The translations under genes and the position numbers were made by a program. A stretch of DNA of 64,000 bases, taken from positions 1-64,000 of the forward strand of contig CASFPH010000009.1 of NCBI GenBank assembly GCA_949296645.1, read 5' to 3'. The notes beneath the pieces were generated by a model. It worked only from the letters and a program-made list of their open reading frames with translations, was not told the DNA's origin and did not search any database. This stretch comes from an uncultured Bacteroidales bacterium. Lineage in GTDB: Bacteria > Bacteroidota > Bacteroidia > Bacteroidales > UBA932. Each line of letters opens with the position of its first letter. The stretch's first letter is position 1. This document shows positions 32,872 through 43,258 of this stretch, piece by piece.

Positions 32872-34791
32872 ATGAAGGATTTAAGGGAAATATTGTCTGA
32901 GTATTGGGGTTATGCTTCCTTCAGGCCGAAGCAGGAGGAAATAATGAAAGAAGCCGTGGCCGGGCATGACGTCCTGGCGATAATGCCGACGGGAGGCGGA
33001 AAGTCATTATGTTATCAGGTGCCGTCTATGGCCATAGACGGGATTGCCATAGTAGTCTCTCCGCTCATAGCCCTTATGAAGGATCAGGTACAGTCGCTTC
33101 AAAGACGTGGGATAAAGGCTGTTTCCGTTCATTCCGGCATGAGTCCCCAGGAGATTGACGCTGCTCTGGACAATGCTGTGTACGGTGATTACAAGTTTCT
33201 TTATGTTTCTCCAGAACGTCTGAAAACCAGAATTTTCAGAGAAAGAGTCAGAAAGATGGACGTGAATTTCATTGTGGTCGACGAAGCGCATTGCATTTCG
33301 CAGTGGGGATACGATTTCAGGCCTGATTATCTTGATATAATCACCCTCAGGGAAATTCTGACGGAAAAAGTGCCGGTCATTGCCGTAACGGCTACTGCCA
33401 CTCCTGCAGTGGCTGATGACATAATGTCAAGACTCGGGTTTCCTGTAAAGAATATCATCGTATCGGGCTTTGAAAGGCCCAATCTGTCCTACGTGGTCAG
33501 AAAGGTGGAGGACAAGCTCGGAAATATGATGAGAATCCTTGACGGAGTTCCTGGATCGGGAATAATATATGTGAGACAGAGAAAGCGTGCGGAGGAAATC
33601 AGCGCTTTTCTTCGTACAAAGGGGATTTCAGCCGATTATTATCATGCCGGTCTGAGTGCGGAGTTGAGAAACCTGAAACAGGATGCATGGGTAAACGGAA
33701 AAACAAGGATCATGGTTGCAACAAATGCTTTCGGGATGGGTATAGACAAACCTGACGTGAGAACGGTAGTGCATTACGACCTTCCGGAATCCATCGAAGC
33801 GTATTTTCAGGAGGCTGGACGTGCCGGAAGGGACGGTCTCCGTTCCTATGCCGTCCTGCTTGCGGCAAATGCCGACAGAGCCAATCTTAAGAGATTTCTT
33901 CCGGTTGCCTTTCCGGATATAGATTATATAGCCGATATTTACCAGAAGGTTTTCAAATATCTTGGGATTCCGTATGAGTCTGGTGCCGGAGAAACCTACA
34001 AGTTTGAAATATTTCCGTTTGCGGAACATTTCGGGTTGCAGCAGGCAAAGGCATATTATGCTGTCAAATACATAGCCAGAGAAGGATACTGGACACTTAC
34101 TGATGAAATCGACAATCCTTCAAGGGTTGTATTTTCCGTTTCCAGGGATGAACTGTACAAGGTTCAGCTCGCAAGTGAAGACAAGGATTCGTTTATAAGG
34201 ACACTATTAAGATTATATCCCGGAATTTTTTCTTCCATGGTAAGAATCGACGAGGAATTCATAGCCGCAAAGCACAGATGCAGTGTGCAGGCTGTAAAGA
34301 ATTTCCTTATTTCCCTTTCAAGGGATCATGTTGTCAGGTATATTCCGAAGACAAGGTCTCCACTTCTGATTCTCAATAACGAGCGCCTGCTGGAATCCAA
34401 TTTCTATATTGACAGAAAACGCTATGATAAGCTCCGTAACGCTTATTCAGACAGACTTGATGCAATGCTTGCTTATGCAGGAAACGATGATGAATGCCGT
34501 GCCGTGGCTCTTTCGGGATATTTCGGTCGTAAAGTTGCCGAATGCGGCTGTTGTGACGTCTGTCTGAAAAAGCGCAATTCGAAGAATCCTGATGCCGTAA
34601 GGGCAAGGATAATGAATGCCGTGAGAGAAGGCGGCGGGCGTATAAGCATAGCGGAACTTCAACTGGAACTAGAGAGGCAGATACCTGAAGTTCTGGTTGA
34701 AGTCCGTAATATGGCGGATTCCGGAGTCCTAAGAATAGAGAACGGTTCCTATATTGCCGCAGTCGGGGAGGATGCTTCGTCTACAAGATAG
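32872..34791 (+). CDS. recQ: RecQ-type ATP-dependent DNA helicase
   Basis: A 639-aa 3'-5' helicase. The superfamily 2 motifs are in order: FRPKQEEIM (motif 0, near 18), MPTGGGKSLCYQVP (Walker A, near 39), DEAHCISQWGYDFRPDY (motif II plus the RecQ aromatic loop, near 137), VTATATP (motif III) and QEAGRAGRDG (motif VI, near 312). The RQC zinc cluster with CRAVALSGYFG and CGCCDVC lies near residue 545. The C-terminal stretch is short and I see no clear HRDC domain. The last 43 nt overlap the convergent oxidoreductase gene. Confidence 0.93.
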   Translation: MKDLREILSEYWGYASFRPKQEEIMKEAVAGHDVLAIMPTGGGKSLCYQVPSMAIDGIAIVVSPLIALMKDQVQSLQRRGIKAVSVHSGMSPQEIDAALDNAVYGDYKFLYVSPERLKTRIFRERVRKMDVNFIVVDEAHCISQWGYDFRPDYLDIITLREILTEKVPVIAVTATATPAVADDIMSRLGFPVKNIIVSGFERPNLSYVVRKVEDKLGNMMRILDGVPGSGIIYVRQRKRAEEISAFLRTKGISADYYHAGLSAELRNLKQDAWVNGKTRIMVATNAFGMGIDKPDVRTVVHYDLPESIEAYFQEAGRAGRDGLRSYAVLLAANADRANLKRFLPVAFPDIDYIADIYQKVFKYLGIPYESGAGETYKFEIFPFAEHFGLQQAKAYYAVKYIAREGYWTLTDEIDNPSRVVFSVSRDELYKVQLASEDKDSFIRTLLRLYPGIFSSMVRIDEEFIAAKHRCSVQAVKNFLISLSRDHVVRYIPKTRSPLLILNNERLLESNFYIDRKRYDKLRNAYSDRLDAMLAYAGNDDECRAVALSGYFGRKVAECGCCDVCLKKRNSKNPDAVRARIMNAVREGGGRISIAELQLELERQIPEVLVEVRNMADSGVLRIENGSYIAAVGEDASSTR

Positions 34792-37586
34792 AGAATGGAC
34801 CTGAATGTCATTCCGCTGTGTTTTGACAACCCTATCTCACAGGTTCTGCTGGTAGCATATCCTTCAGTACAGCCTTTTGTCTGATCGGCAAGGTATCTCA
34901 GTCCGTGAGCGTTGAGTTCAGGGAGTATGAAACCCCTGTCTCCGGCGAATCCACAGCAGTTGCTGTCTATTATGACAACTTCTTCAGCACATGCCTTGGC
35001 AATATCGTAAAGCATGTTGTCTACATTCATTTTCTTTGCCGAGCATACTGCAAAAACGGCTATTTTCCGTTTTACCTTCTTTATTTGCAGTTTAGGAAGT
35101 ATGTGTTTCAGTATGAATTCCGCAGGTTCGTACAGTTTCAGTTCGCCTCCCATATTGGTGTGCATCGTGTAAAGACACGGGCTCATGTCGCACAATACCG
35201 GATACTTTCCGTTTTCCGATGCTTTCAGGAGGGCGGATTTAAGGTTGTCGGATGCATATTTTCCGGCTTCCGTATATCCTTTGCTTGAGAAAGCCATGCC
35301 GCAGCATAGTTTGTCCATGTTTTCAGGATAGATTACCTCGTACCCTGCCTTTTTCAGCAACTTTTCAGTCAGGACAGTCAGTTCCGGTTCCTTGGCGTAG
35401 GCTTTGGATACTCCCATGCTTCTTGTTATGCAAGATGGAAAGTATACTGCTTTTTCCTTGCCGGAATCCTGAATGCCGTGTCGCTTTGTCCTGATTCTGC
35501 GGGAGGCTTTCGGGAAATGTTCGTTCCACTGTGGAACGGTACCGAAGCTGATTTTTCTTACGGCTCCGGCAAGTGCCCCGAAGATTTTCTTGCCCGTAAT
35601 GCAGCGTACGGCATAAAGCGCATTGAGTCCGCATCTCATTCCGGCTGTCACCCTGTCCATATTGGATGCTATTTTAAGCGCTGTTTTTTCCGACTTTTCG
35701 GAGTGAAGTTCATGCCTGAGTTCCTTTATCAGTTTGCCGGCATCGGCACCTACAGGACATCTGGTGAAACACAGACTGTCTGTTGCACAAGTGTCCATTC
35801 CTGCGTATTTGTAAAGTTTCCACATTTCAGCCGCCCTGTGCGGTTCTTCTCCGGTAGAAGAAAGCCTGTGCATTTCCCTGAATGCCGCGACCCTTTGTCT
35901 TGGGGAGAGCGTAAATCCTTCGGAAACGCATCCTCCTTCGCAGAAACCGCATTCCATACACTTGTTTACGGTTTCCCTTATTTCCGGACATGGCTTGAAG
36001 TTCTTGATGTGTATTTCCTTGTCTTCGTTCAGTATCACTCCCGGATTGAGTATGCCTTTCGGGTCGAAAAGCTTCTTTACTTCCTTCATCAGTCCGTATG
36101 CCTGCTTTCCCCATTCCATTTCAACGAAAGGGGCCATGTTGCGTCCTGTACCGTGTTCGGCTTTCAGGGAACCGTCGTAGCCGTTGACTACAAGGTCCGC
36201 AACGGCATCCATGAACCGTGCATAGCGCTCTATCTCCTTTTTTGAACTGAAATCCTGGTTGAACATGAAATGAAGATTGCCTGCAAGTGCATGTCCGAAA
36301 ATCACTGCATCGTCATATCCGTGTTCCTGGAATACTTTTCTCAACCTTGTAGTTGCTTCCGCCAGTTCCGAGACAGGAAAACAGATGTCTTCTATGATTG
36401 CGGTAGTTCCCGATTTTCTCATGCCGGCCACTGTAGGCAATGTTTCCTTGCGTATTTTCCAGAGAATCGCCTGTTCTTTCGGGTTTGTCGTGAACTTCAG
36501 TGGAAGTTCAGTCGGTATCTCCCTTATGCTCTGGTAAATTTGGTATGTCTGGTCGTCAAGCTTTCTGGCGTTTTCGGCTCTTGTCTCTATGAGCAGGGCA
36601 CAGGCTCCGTCGGAGAGTGTTTTAAGATATTCCGGCACGCCAGGACGGCTGTCTACCGATTTTATTCCGGCCCTGTCGATAAGCTCGACAGCCGATACGG
36701 GCTGGCTTTTCAGTATCTGAACAGCTTCACATGCTGTTGCCGTTGACGGATATATGGCAAGCGCCAGGGACTTGTTTTTATATTCGGCAACTGTATTGTA
36801 TGTTATTTCGGATATGAAGGCGAGAGTGCCTTCTGAACCTATGACAAGGTGCTTGAGAATGTCGAATCCGTCGCTGTAATCGGTAAATGCATTAAGGCTG
36901 TATCCGGTAGTGTTCTTTATCTTGTATTTTTTTACAATCCTTTCCCTGAGTATGTCGTCTTCTGAAATTCTCCGGCTGATATGTTCCAGTCCCCTTATAA
37001 GATGACCGTGCGTTTTCAGAAATTCTTCCCTGGATTTTTTGTCGGCTGTATCAAGGTACGTACCGTCGGCAAGAATGATTTTGATTTCATCAATGGTCTT
37101 GTATGAGTTTTCAGATGTACCGCAGCACATTCCGCTTGCGTTGTTGGCTGCTATGCCTCCTATCATGGCCGAGTCTATTGATGCAGGGTCAGGCCCTATC
37201 TTCCTTCCGTATATGGACAGATATCTATTTGCATGTCCACCCCTGATTCCCGGTTGGAGGGCAATTCTGAGACCGTTGTCCATTATGCGGTACTCGTTCC
37301 ATCCGTGCGATGCTATGACAAGCACCGAGTCCGAAATGGCCTGTCCGGACAAAGATGTACCTGCGGCCCTGAATGTGACCGCTATGTCGAGATCGTTTGC
37401 TTCGGTAAGTATGCCGGTTATTTCATTGTCATTCCATGCCTTTATAACCAGTTTGGGTATCAGCCGGTAGAACGATGCGTCGGTGCCGAACGCCAGTGTG
37501 CTCAGTGAGTCGTGAAACATGCGGCTTTCAGGTATACCGCGTTTTACAAGTCTGTCGTACAGAGTCTTATACTTACCTGTTATCAT
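34749..37586 (-). CDS. FAD-linked oxidase fused to 2x[4Fe-4S] and CCG domains (D-lactate dehydrogenase-like)
   Basis: A large 945-aa protein. Residues about 45-220 form an FAD-binding PCMH domain (FRAAGTSLSGQAISD and IGGIAANNASGMCCGT), 240-500 the FAD-oxidase C domain with a substrate-site FGHALAGNLHFMF and EHGTGRNMAPFVE, about 520-620 two Cys clusters (CMECGFCEGGC and CATDSLCFTRCP), and the last third CCG domains (CCGMAFSSKGY, CCGFAGDRGF) like GlpC/LldE. Such fusions act as membrane-associated D-2-hydroxyacid dehydrogenases feeding quinone or Fe-S partners; D-lactate is the likeliest substrate. It overlaps the thioredoxin-like gene by 14 nt, so they are co-transcribed. Confidence 0.87.
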   Translation of the reverse strand: MITGKYKTLYDRLVKRGIPESRMFHDSLSTLAFGTDASFYRLIPKLVIKAWNDNEITGILTEANDLDIAVTFRAAGTSLSGQAISDSVLVIASHGWNEYRIMDNGLRIALQPGIRGGHANRYLSIYGRKIGPDPASIDSAMIGGIAANNASGMCCGTSENSYKTIDEIKIILADGTYLDTADKKSREEFLKTHGHLIRGLEHISRRISEDDILRERIVKKYKIKNTTGYSLNAFTDYSDGFDILKHLVIGSEGTLAFISEITYNTVAEYKNKSLALAIYPSTATACEAVQILKSQPVSAVELIDRAGIKSVDSRPGVPEYLKTLSDGACALLIETRAENARKLDDQTYQIYQSIREIPTELPLKFTTNPKEQAILWKIRKETLPTVAGMRKSGTTAIIEDICFPVSELAEATTRLRKVFQEHGYDDAVIFGHALAGNLHFMFNQDFSSKKEIERYARFMDAVADLVVNGYDGSLKAEHGTGRNMAPFVEMEWGKQAYGLMKEVKKLFDPKGILNPGVILNEDKEIHIKNFKPCPEIRETVNKCMECGFCEGGCVSEGFTLSPRQRVAAFREMHRLSSTGEEPHRAAEMWKLYKYAGMDTCATDSLCFTRCPVGADAGKLIKELRHELHSEKSEKTALKIASNMDRVTAGMRCGLNALYAVRCITGKKIFGALAGAVRKISFGTVPQWNEHFPKASRRIRTKRHGIQDSGKEKAVYFPSCITRSMGVSKAYAKEPELTVLTEKLLKKAGYEVIYPENMDKLCCGMAFSSKGYTEAGKYASDNLKSALLKASENGKYPVLCDMSPCLYTMHTNMGGELKLYEPAEFILKHILPKLQIKKVKRKIAVFAVCSAKKMNVDNMLYDIAKACAEEVVIIDSNCCGFAGDRGFILPELNAHGLRYLADQTKGCTEGYATSRTCEIGLSKHSGMTFRSILYLVDEASSPTAAI

Positions 37587-39114
37587 TTTTTTCCTTTTTA
37601 AGCAGAGATTCCAGAGTTATGGTATTTATGTCTTTTGCAAGAATAATCATATCATTGCCGATCAGGTATATTGACGGAACATATCTCAGATCGAACTTTT
37701 CGTACATTTCGGATTCCCCGTTGCAATCGTTCAGATATACAGCATTTTTCTTCTTTCTGCTTTTCATGAATGCATATTCTGTCCACGCATCTGAATCCGT
37801 TCCCGTATATATGCTTATGAATTTTACATCAGGATATTTACCGATTATCCTGTCCATGTCTTCTTCCACAGCTTTGCATACCGGACAGTTTAGGTCGTTG
37901 AAATATACTACCGTCCTTTTGCCGCATATGCCTGAAAGAAGCACTCTGTTGCCCCCGATATCGCTCAGTTCGAGGTCTTCCATGCGGCTTCCCAATCTGT
38001 TTCGTCTGAACATTTCCATTTCATGACTCATTTCCGCTATGAAACGGCTGCTCCAGTATTCAGGCTTTCCCAGCATGTATTCTTCGGCAATGTATTCGGA
38101 AGCAAGCATGAATCTGTAATCTCCAGAGGATTTGAATGTACTGTACATTTCCATCATGGTTTCCCGGTACATGAGATCGTCGTCCTTGCTTTTCTCATAG
38201 AATCCGTCGATTATGTATTTCAGGTCCCCGTATGTCTGCGGATTTACTTCTTCAAGAAGTCCGGTGATGAACTTTTTTACGGAATCGGAGAAACGGATGC
38301 GCTCGCCTATTATCCTTACGGTATTTATTACATCAAGGTTTCTCCCTGCAATTATGCCGTTTTCGTCAACAAGGACAAGTTGCGGCGTTTTCATTACATT
38401 GTAAAGTATGTGGAATTCCGAAAGCATTTCAGGATCGTAGAGATGGAATATCCTTATTGTGTTGAAATTGTTTCCATCGTTGTTCTGCGATTGTCTGCAC
38501 TCAAGATTGTTTTCTGATATGTATTTCTGCCATTTTTCACTGTTTGTACCTGTATATACGGCATAAATGTCCACTCCTGCACAACCTGATTCATGCATGA
38601 ATCTGGACAGTAGAGGAGTCTGGATGTTGCACTGGCTGCAATCGGTGTCGTAAAAATATATTATCTTGAACCTGCATTTCCTGTCATTTATCCCTATAGG
38701 TTCAAGATACCGGTCATAAAGTGTAAGATCCGGGTTTTCCATGCCTACCAGGGACTTGCTGTTGAAATCGCAGTAGAGTTTTATCAGCGTGATGGCATTT
38801 TCGTTCGGTATCTTCAGTTTCCCGTTCAGAAAATAGTTTTCCGCTATGTATACGGCATAGTTCTCGTCGCCCATGACGGAGGATCCGATAAAGAAATTGT
38901 AGAGGGTGTATGCTGTTCTTGCCTTTGCGCTGTCTGCGCCTCCTGAGATTATAGTGGAATCTATCTGCCTGAAAATATTGTGATTACCTGGTATGCGGAC
39001 TGTTTTTTCTTCGTTTTCCGCATTCGCCTCAAGTGTTCCTGTAATCAGAAAAAGTATCGTGCAGGCGATAATCCCGTAAACGGCAGAACCGATATGTGTT
39101 ATTTTACCGTTCAT
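37573..39114 (-). CDS. Exported protein with two thioredoxin-like domains
   Basis: A 513-aa protein with one N-terminal hydrophobic segment (about 12-32, signal or anchor). The first thioredoxin-like domain (about 145-290) has CSQC at 159-162 and a cis-proline in MKTPQL (244); the second (about 378-505) has CPVC at 410-413 and a cis-proline in RYVPSI. A helical linker joins them. The two domains share the local phrase IYTGT, so an internal duplication is likely. Both active sites keep two cysteines, but neither is CGPC. It is translationally coupled with coaD upstream and the oxidoreductase downstream. A role in envelope redox chemistry is inferred. Confidence 0.78.
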   Translation of the reverse strand: MNGKITHIGSAVYGIIACTILFLITGTLEANAENEEKTVRIPGNHNIFRQIDSTIISGGADSAKARTAYTLYNFFIGSSVMGDENYAVYIAENYFLNGKLKIPNENAITLIKLYCDFNSKSLVGMENPDLTLYDRYLEPIGINDRKCRFKIIYFYDTDCSQCNIQTPLLSRFMHESGCAGVDIYAVYTGTNSEKWQKYISENNLECRQSQNNDGNNFNTIRIFHLYDPEMLSEFHILYNVMKTPQLVLVDENGIIAGRNLDVINTVRIIGERIRFSDSVKKFITGLLEEVNPQTYGDLKYIIDGFYEKSKDDDLMYRETMMEMYSTFKSSGDYRFMLASEYIAEEYMLGKPEYWSSRFIAEMSHEMEMFRRNRLGSRMEDLELSDIGGNRVLLSGICGKRTVVYFNDLNCPVCKAVEEDMDRIIGKYPDVKFISIYTGTDSDAWTEYAFMKSRKKKNAVYLNDCNGESEMYEKFDLRYVPSIYLIGNDMIILAKDINTITLESLLKKEKNDNR

Positions 39115-39584
39115 TTCTTGAGAAATTCGGCAACATTCACATTGTCAGGCATAAAGCCTTTTGTATTACCTCCGTGTATCAGTACGTCCCTGACGACTGT
39201 GGAGGAAATGAACGAGTATTCCCCTGAAGCTGGGATGAAAACGGTAAGAATGTCAGGCGCAAGCTTCTGGTTTGCCTGTGCCACGACACTTTCCATTTCG
39301 AAATCGGTGGTGGTGCGGAGCCCCCTGATCATATAGGATATTCCCATTCTTTTGCACAGGTCCACAGTAAGTCCTTCATATTTGCAAACTGAAACCCCCT
39401 TCATACCCTCCGTAGCTTTTTTAATGATTTCGATTCTTGTATCCGCGTCGAAGAATCCTTTTTTTGAACTGTTGTATCCGACGGCAACTGTTACATTGTC
39501 GAAAAGCTTAAGGGCAGAGCGGAGGACATCCATGTGTCCTGCCGTAAATGGATCGAAAGAACCCGGGAATATCGCCTGTTTCAT
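39111..39584 (-). CDS. coaD: Phosphopantetheine adenylyltransferase
   Basis: CoaD adenylates 4'-phosphopantetheine, the penultimate step of CoA synthesis. The 157-aa protein has the nucleotidyltransferase motif TAGH (14-17) after FPGSFDPF, IRGLRTTTDFE (near 88) and ISSTVVRD (near 124). Length and motifs are standard. It overlaps the next gene by 4 nt. The enzyme of the following step, coaE, is elsewhere in the window (51352). Confidence 0.97.
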   Translation of the reverse strand: MKQAIFPGSFDPFTAGHMDVLRSALKLFDNVTVAVGYNSSKKGFFDADTRIEIIKKATEGMKGVSVCKYEGLTVDLCKRMGISYMIRGLRTTTDFEMESVVAQANQKLAPDILTVFIPASGEYSFISSTVVRDVLIHGGNTKGFMPDNVNVAEFLKK

Positions 39585-39615
39585 GATTGTTTCATCTTTT
39601 GTTTGAAGATGTCCG

Positions 39616-40020
39616 TTATTTGAAAACGGCTACCTTGTTTTTTCCCGCATCGAGCAGTACGACAGAACTGTCCTTTTCAACCTGAAGGTATTTTACATCT
39701 GAAAGTCTTTTGAGAAATTTGCTTTCGAGATCGAGGTTAGGCCCTGCCATCATGGTCGTAGCCATCTGTCCGAATTCGCATTTACCGCTTTTCTCATCGT
39801 ATTCCATACCTCCGAAATAACGGTTCACCCCAGAAAATCCTGCCACTTTGGCAGAATCGAAAACTATGTTCGGCTGGAAATCTGCAGGAAGTTCCACAGC
39901 TGTCCCGTTTTCAAATATCTGCTTGAGAGACATTTCTTTTCCATATTCAACTTTTGCGGTATTTGTCGTACATGCAGCAGCTGCCAGAATAATTGCAGCT
40001 GAAATGATAGATTTTTTCAT
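39616..40020 (-). CDS. META-domain (HslJ-like) lipoprotein
   Basis: A 134-aa lipoprotein: signal MKKSIISAAIILAAAAC with the lipobox Cys at 17, then a META/HslJ-type domain with the phrases SGVNRYFGGMEYD and FGQMATTMMAGPNLDLE, a pattern typical of that family. ATG at 40020 follows the lipoprotein signal; a longer frame toward 40254 lies inside ung in another frame and is rejected. Its role is unknown; HslJ relates to envelope stress or novobiocin tolerance in E. coli. Confidence 0.85.
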   Translation of the reverse strand: MKKSIISAAIILAAAACTTNTAKVEYGKEMSLKQIFENGTAVELPADFQPNIVFDSAKVAGFSGVNRYFGGMEYDEKSGKCEFGQMATTMMAGPNLDLESKFLKRLSDVKYLQVEKDSSVVLLDAGKNKVAVFK

Positions 40021-40082
40021 TTTTATGTGAGATTTTAAAAATTGTGCGAAAGTATTACTTATAGTTCTAATGAGCAAATATT

Positions 40083-40754
40083 TTACCATTCGATTTCCTT
40101 CATCCCGAAGGATTTCAGAAAGTCGTTGCATTTTGAAAAATGTCTGCATCCGAAAAATGCGCCCTTGGCAAGCGGGGACGGGTGTGCGGCTTCGAGTACG
40201 AGGTGCTTTGTGCGGTCGATAAGGCCGCTTTTGCTTTTTGCGAAATTGCCCCACAGCATAAATACTACATGCTCCTTTCTGTCAGAGATGGCCTTTATTA
40301 CCGCATCCGTGAAAGTCTGCCATCCGATCCTCGCGTGTGAGCCCGGTTCGCCTTTTATTACGGTCAGCGAAGCATTAAGCAGGAATACCCCCTGTCTGCT
40401 CCATGATTCAAGGCAGCCGTTGTCTGTATCTTTCGCTATGCCTGTATCGTCAAATATCTCTTTATATATGTTTTTAAGTGACGGGGGAGGGGTAACTCCA
40501 GCAGGTACTGAAAAGGATAGGCCGTGTGCCTGTCCCGGATTGTGATAAGGGTCCTGACCCAATATTACGACTTTCAGATCCTTGAATGAGGTGAGGTGAA
40601 ATGCGTTGAGCACGAGATTCATTGGAGGGTAAACCGTTTTTCCCTCCCTCAAATCGCGTGATATAGTCCTTTTTATTTCGAGATAATATTCCTTGTTTAT
40701 CTCGGGGGCCAGAATTTCATCCCAGCCTTCAGCCAGATATTTCTCAGGTATCAT
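40083..40754 (-). CDS. ung: Uracil-DNA glycosylase
   Basis: Family 1 UDG removes uracil from DNA. The 223-aa protein carries the water-activating motif GQDPYHNPGQAHGLSFSV (Asp in DPYH) and the DNA-intercalation motif HPSPLAKGAFFG. ATG at 40754 lies 8 nt downstream of the lon stop, so transcription from lon probably continues. Confidence 0.96.
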   Translation of the reverse strand: MIPEKYLAEGWDEILAPEINKEYYLEIKRTISRDLREGKTVYPPMNLVLNAFHLTSFKDLKVVILGQDPYHNPGQAHGLSFSVPAGVTPPPSLKNIYKEIFDDTGIAKDTDNGCLESWSRQGVFLLNASLTVIKGEPGSHARIGWQTFTDAVIKAISDRKEHVVFMLWGNFAKSKSGLIDRTKHLVLEAAHPSPLAKGAFFGCRHFSKCNDFLKSFGMKEIEW

Positions 40755-40761
40755 TTGTGTC

Positions 40762-43164
40762 CTAAAATATGAAGTCAAGAACATCCTCGATGGTGTTCAC
40801 ATATTTGAATTTCAGTCCCTTGACGTAAATTTCCTTTATCTCCTTTATTTCCTTTTCATTTTCCGCGCAAAGGACTATGGTTTTTACTCCGGATCTTTTT
40901 GCAGCAAGGATTTTTTCCTTTATGCCTCCTACGGGAAGCACTTTTCCGCGCAGTGTTATCTCTCCTGTCATTGCTATTCCGCTTTTCACTTTTTTCTTCA
41001 TGAACGCGGATGCCATTGCGCTTACCATGGTGATTCCGGCAGACGGGCCGTCTTTAGGTATTGCACCCTCAGGCACATGGATGTGTACGTCTTTGGATAC
41101 GAACGCCTTTGCCGTAAGTCCGAGCAGGTCGTGATGTGCCTTAAGGTACTGGTATGCAATTGTGGTGGATTCTTTCATCACGTCTCCCAGATTACCTGTA
41201 GTGGTAAGAACGCCTTTCCCTTCACTGAGACTGCATTCAACGAAAAGTATTTCTCCTCCGTTCTGAGTCCAGGCAAGTCCTGTTACCACCCCTGGGGCTT
41301 CGTTGCCTTTCTGCAGATCATGCTGTGCGGTAGGCAGTCCGAGCATTTCCTTAACCTGTGCGGAGTTTATAGCCGGGAGGGAGGTTTCTCCCATTGCCAC
41401 TTTCCTGGCTGTCTTCCTGGCTATCTTGGCTATCTGTTTTTCAAGCCCCCTGACTCCCGATTCACTTGTGTATTCGTTTATTATGGTATCGATAGCCTGT
41501 TTGTTGAACTTGAAATTCGATGTTTTCAGACCGTGCGCCTCACGCTGTTTGGGAACAAGATAGTCTTTTGCTATGTAGTATTTCTCTTCTGCAAGATAGC
41601 CGTTTACCGGAATGAGTTCCATCCTGTCCTTGAGGGCGGGCTGTATGGTGCTGATGTTGTTTGCAGTGGTTATGAACAGTACTTTCGAAAGATCATAGTC
41701 AATGTCAAGATAATTGTCATGGAACGCAGTATTCTGTTCAGGGTCCAGTACTTCCAGCAACGCTGACGACGGGTCTCCCTTGTAGTCGGAGGACAACTTG
41801 TCCACTTCATCAAGCACGATGACCGGATTTGACGACCCGGCCCTGTTTATGGCTTCTATTATCCTGCCTGGCATTGCACCGATGTATGTCTTCCTGTGCC
41901 CCCTTATTTCCGATTCGTCATGCAGTCCGCCAAGAGATATGCGTTCGTATTTCCTTCCGAGTGCACGTGCGATTGATTTGCCAAGGGACGTTTTTCCGAC
42001 GCCTGGAGGGCCGTAGAGACACAATATAGGCGACTTCATGTCCTTTTTGAGTGACAGTACGGCAAGGTATTCTATTATTCGTTCCTTTACGCTTTCCAAT
42101 CCGTAATGGTCCTTGTCGAGTACTTGCTGTGCATGTTCCAGATCGAGGTTGTCTTCGGTCGTGTCGTTCCACGGCAGCTCAAGAAGCAATTGCAGGTAGT
42201 TCATCACGACATTGTAGTCCGGGGAATTCGGATTTGTCCTTTCCAGCCTTTTTATTTCCTTGTTGAACGTTCTTGCAGTGTATTCAGGCCAGTTCTTTGT
42301 CGCGGCCTTCTGTTTCATTTCCTCTATCTCTTCCCCGCTTTCATTTATCCCGAGTTCTTCCTGAATTGTCTTAAGTTGATTATTCAGGTAATATTCCCTC
42401 TGCTGCTGGTCTATTTCACTTCTTACTTTCTGCTGGATGTCATCCTTTATCTTGAGTATCTCAAGCTGCCTGTTCAGCATCTCCAGCAGTTTGAGTGCAC
42501 GCAGTTTTATTCTCCCTTCCGTCAGCAGCACCATTTTTTCAAGCGGGTCTTCCACGTCTATGCTCGATGCTACAAAGTTTATGAGAAACTCGTCGGAGTC
42601 TATGTTCCTTATGGCAAATCCGGCTTCCTGAGGCAGATTCGGCGACATCTTGATTATCTGCAGTGCCGACTCCTTTATGGAATCGCAGATTATCTTGAAA
42701 TCCCCGTCGTCTTTTTTTGCGCTTTTGTCGGTAAGATATGTGACATTTGCCTTTATATAAGGGTCGCTTGTCACGATTCTGTCCAGGTGCAGTCTCCGTA
42801 TACCCTGCAGTATCGCGGTTACTGAGCCGTCTGGCATTTCTATGAGTTTTATTATTTTAGCCAGAGTCCCTATCTCGAAAAGGTCTTCCTGCACGGGCTC
42901 TTCGACCTTTACGTCTTTCTGGGTGACTGCTCCCATTATTTTCCCGGATTTGTATATCTCGTTTACAAGACGCAGCGATTTTTCTCTTCCTATTGTTATC
43001 GGAATTACGGTATTCGGGAAGAGTACGGCATTGCGGAGTGCAAGCACCGGCAGCTCTTCTGGTATATCCGCTTCGTTGATCTTTGAGCCGGTTTCAATAT
43101 TCATTACCGGAATGATGTTCATGTCTCCTCCTTCTAATGCTTTCAATAATTCTGAAAAATTCAT
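40762..43164 (-). CDS. lon: ATP-dependent protease Lon
   Basis: Lon degrades unfolded and regulatory proteins. From ATG at 43164 the protein has 800 aa: the LON N-terminal domain (about 35-230, [19 protein letters not shown]), an AAA+ module with [13 protein letters not shown] (near 388) and DEVDKL, and the serine-lysine protease domain with [11 protein letters not shown] (catalytic Ser near 707) and [13 protein letters not shown] (catalytic Lys near 750). A TTG 24 nt upstream is an alternative start but unlikely. No clear TAnnTTTG element was seen before it. Confidence 0.97.
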   Translation of the reverse strand: MNFSELLKALEGGDMNIIPVMNIETGSKINEADIPEELPVLALRNAVLFPNTVIPITIGREKSLRLVNEIYKSGKIMGAVTQKDVKVEEPVQEDLFEIGTLAKIIKLIEMPDGSVTAILQGIRRLHLDRIVTSDPYIKANVTYLTDKSAKKDDGDFKIICDSIKESALQIIKMSPNLPQEAGFAIRNIDSDEFLINFVASSIDVEDPLEKMVLLTEGRIKLRALKLLEMLNRQLEILKIKDDIQQKVRSEIDQQQREYYLNNQLKTIQEELGINESGEEIEEMKQKAATKNWPEYTARTFNKEIKRLERTNPNSPDYNVVMNYLQLLLELPWNDTTEDNLDLEHAQQVLDKDHYGLESVKERIIEYLAVLSLKKDMKSPILCLYGPPGVGKTSLGKSIARALGRKYERISLGGLHDESEIRGHRKTYIGAMPGRIIEAINRAGSSNPVIVLDEVDKLSSDYKGDPSSALLEVLDPEQNTAFHDNYLDIDYDLSKVLFITTANNISTIQPALKDRMELIPVNGYLAEEKYYIAKDYLVPKQREAHGLKTSNFKFNKQAIDTIINEYTSESGVRGLEKQIAKIARKTARKVAMGETSLPAINSAQVKEMLGLPTAQHDLQKGNEAPGVVTGLAWTQNGGEILFVECSLSEGKGVLTTTGNLGDVMKESTTIAYQYLKAHHDLLGLTAKAFVSKDVHIHVPEGAIPKDGPSAGITMVSAMASAFMKKKVKSGIAMTGEITLRGKVLPVGGIKEKILAAKRSGVKTIVLCAENEKEIKEIKEIYVKGLKFKYVNTIEDVLDFIF

Positions 43165-43258
43165 CTGTGATTTTATGGTTTGTGCCAATATGGCAGTTTC
43201 TATTGCGTGGTAAAGTTGTAAAATTTATTTTGGATATTAGTCAATCATTGTGCCAAAG

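Noticed and set aside
40021-40254. N-terminal extension of the META lipoprotein to 40254
   Set aside because: The extension is an out-of-frame reading of ung and would bury the lipoprotein signal at 40020.
42106-42825. 239-aa plus-strand ORF antisense to lon
   Set aside because: It is a shadow of the lon frame without any recognisable domain.
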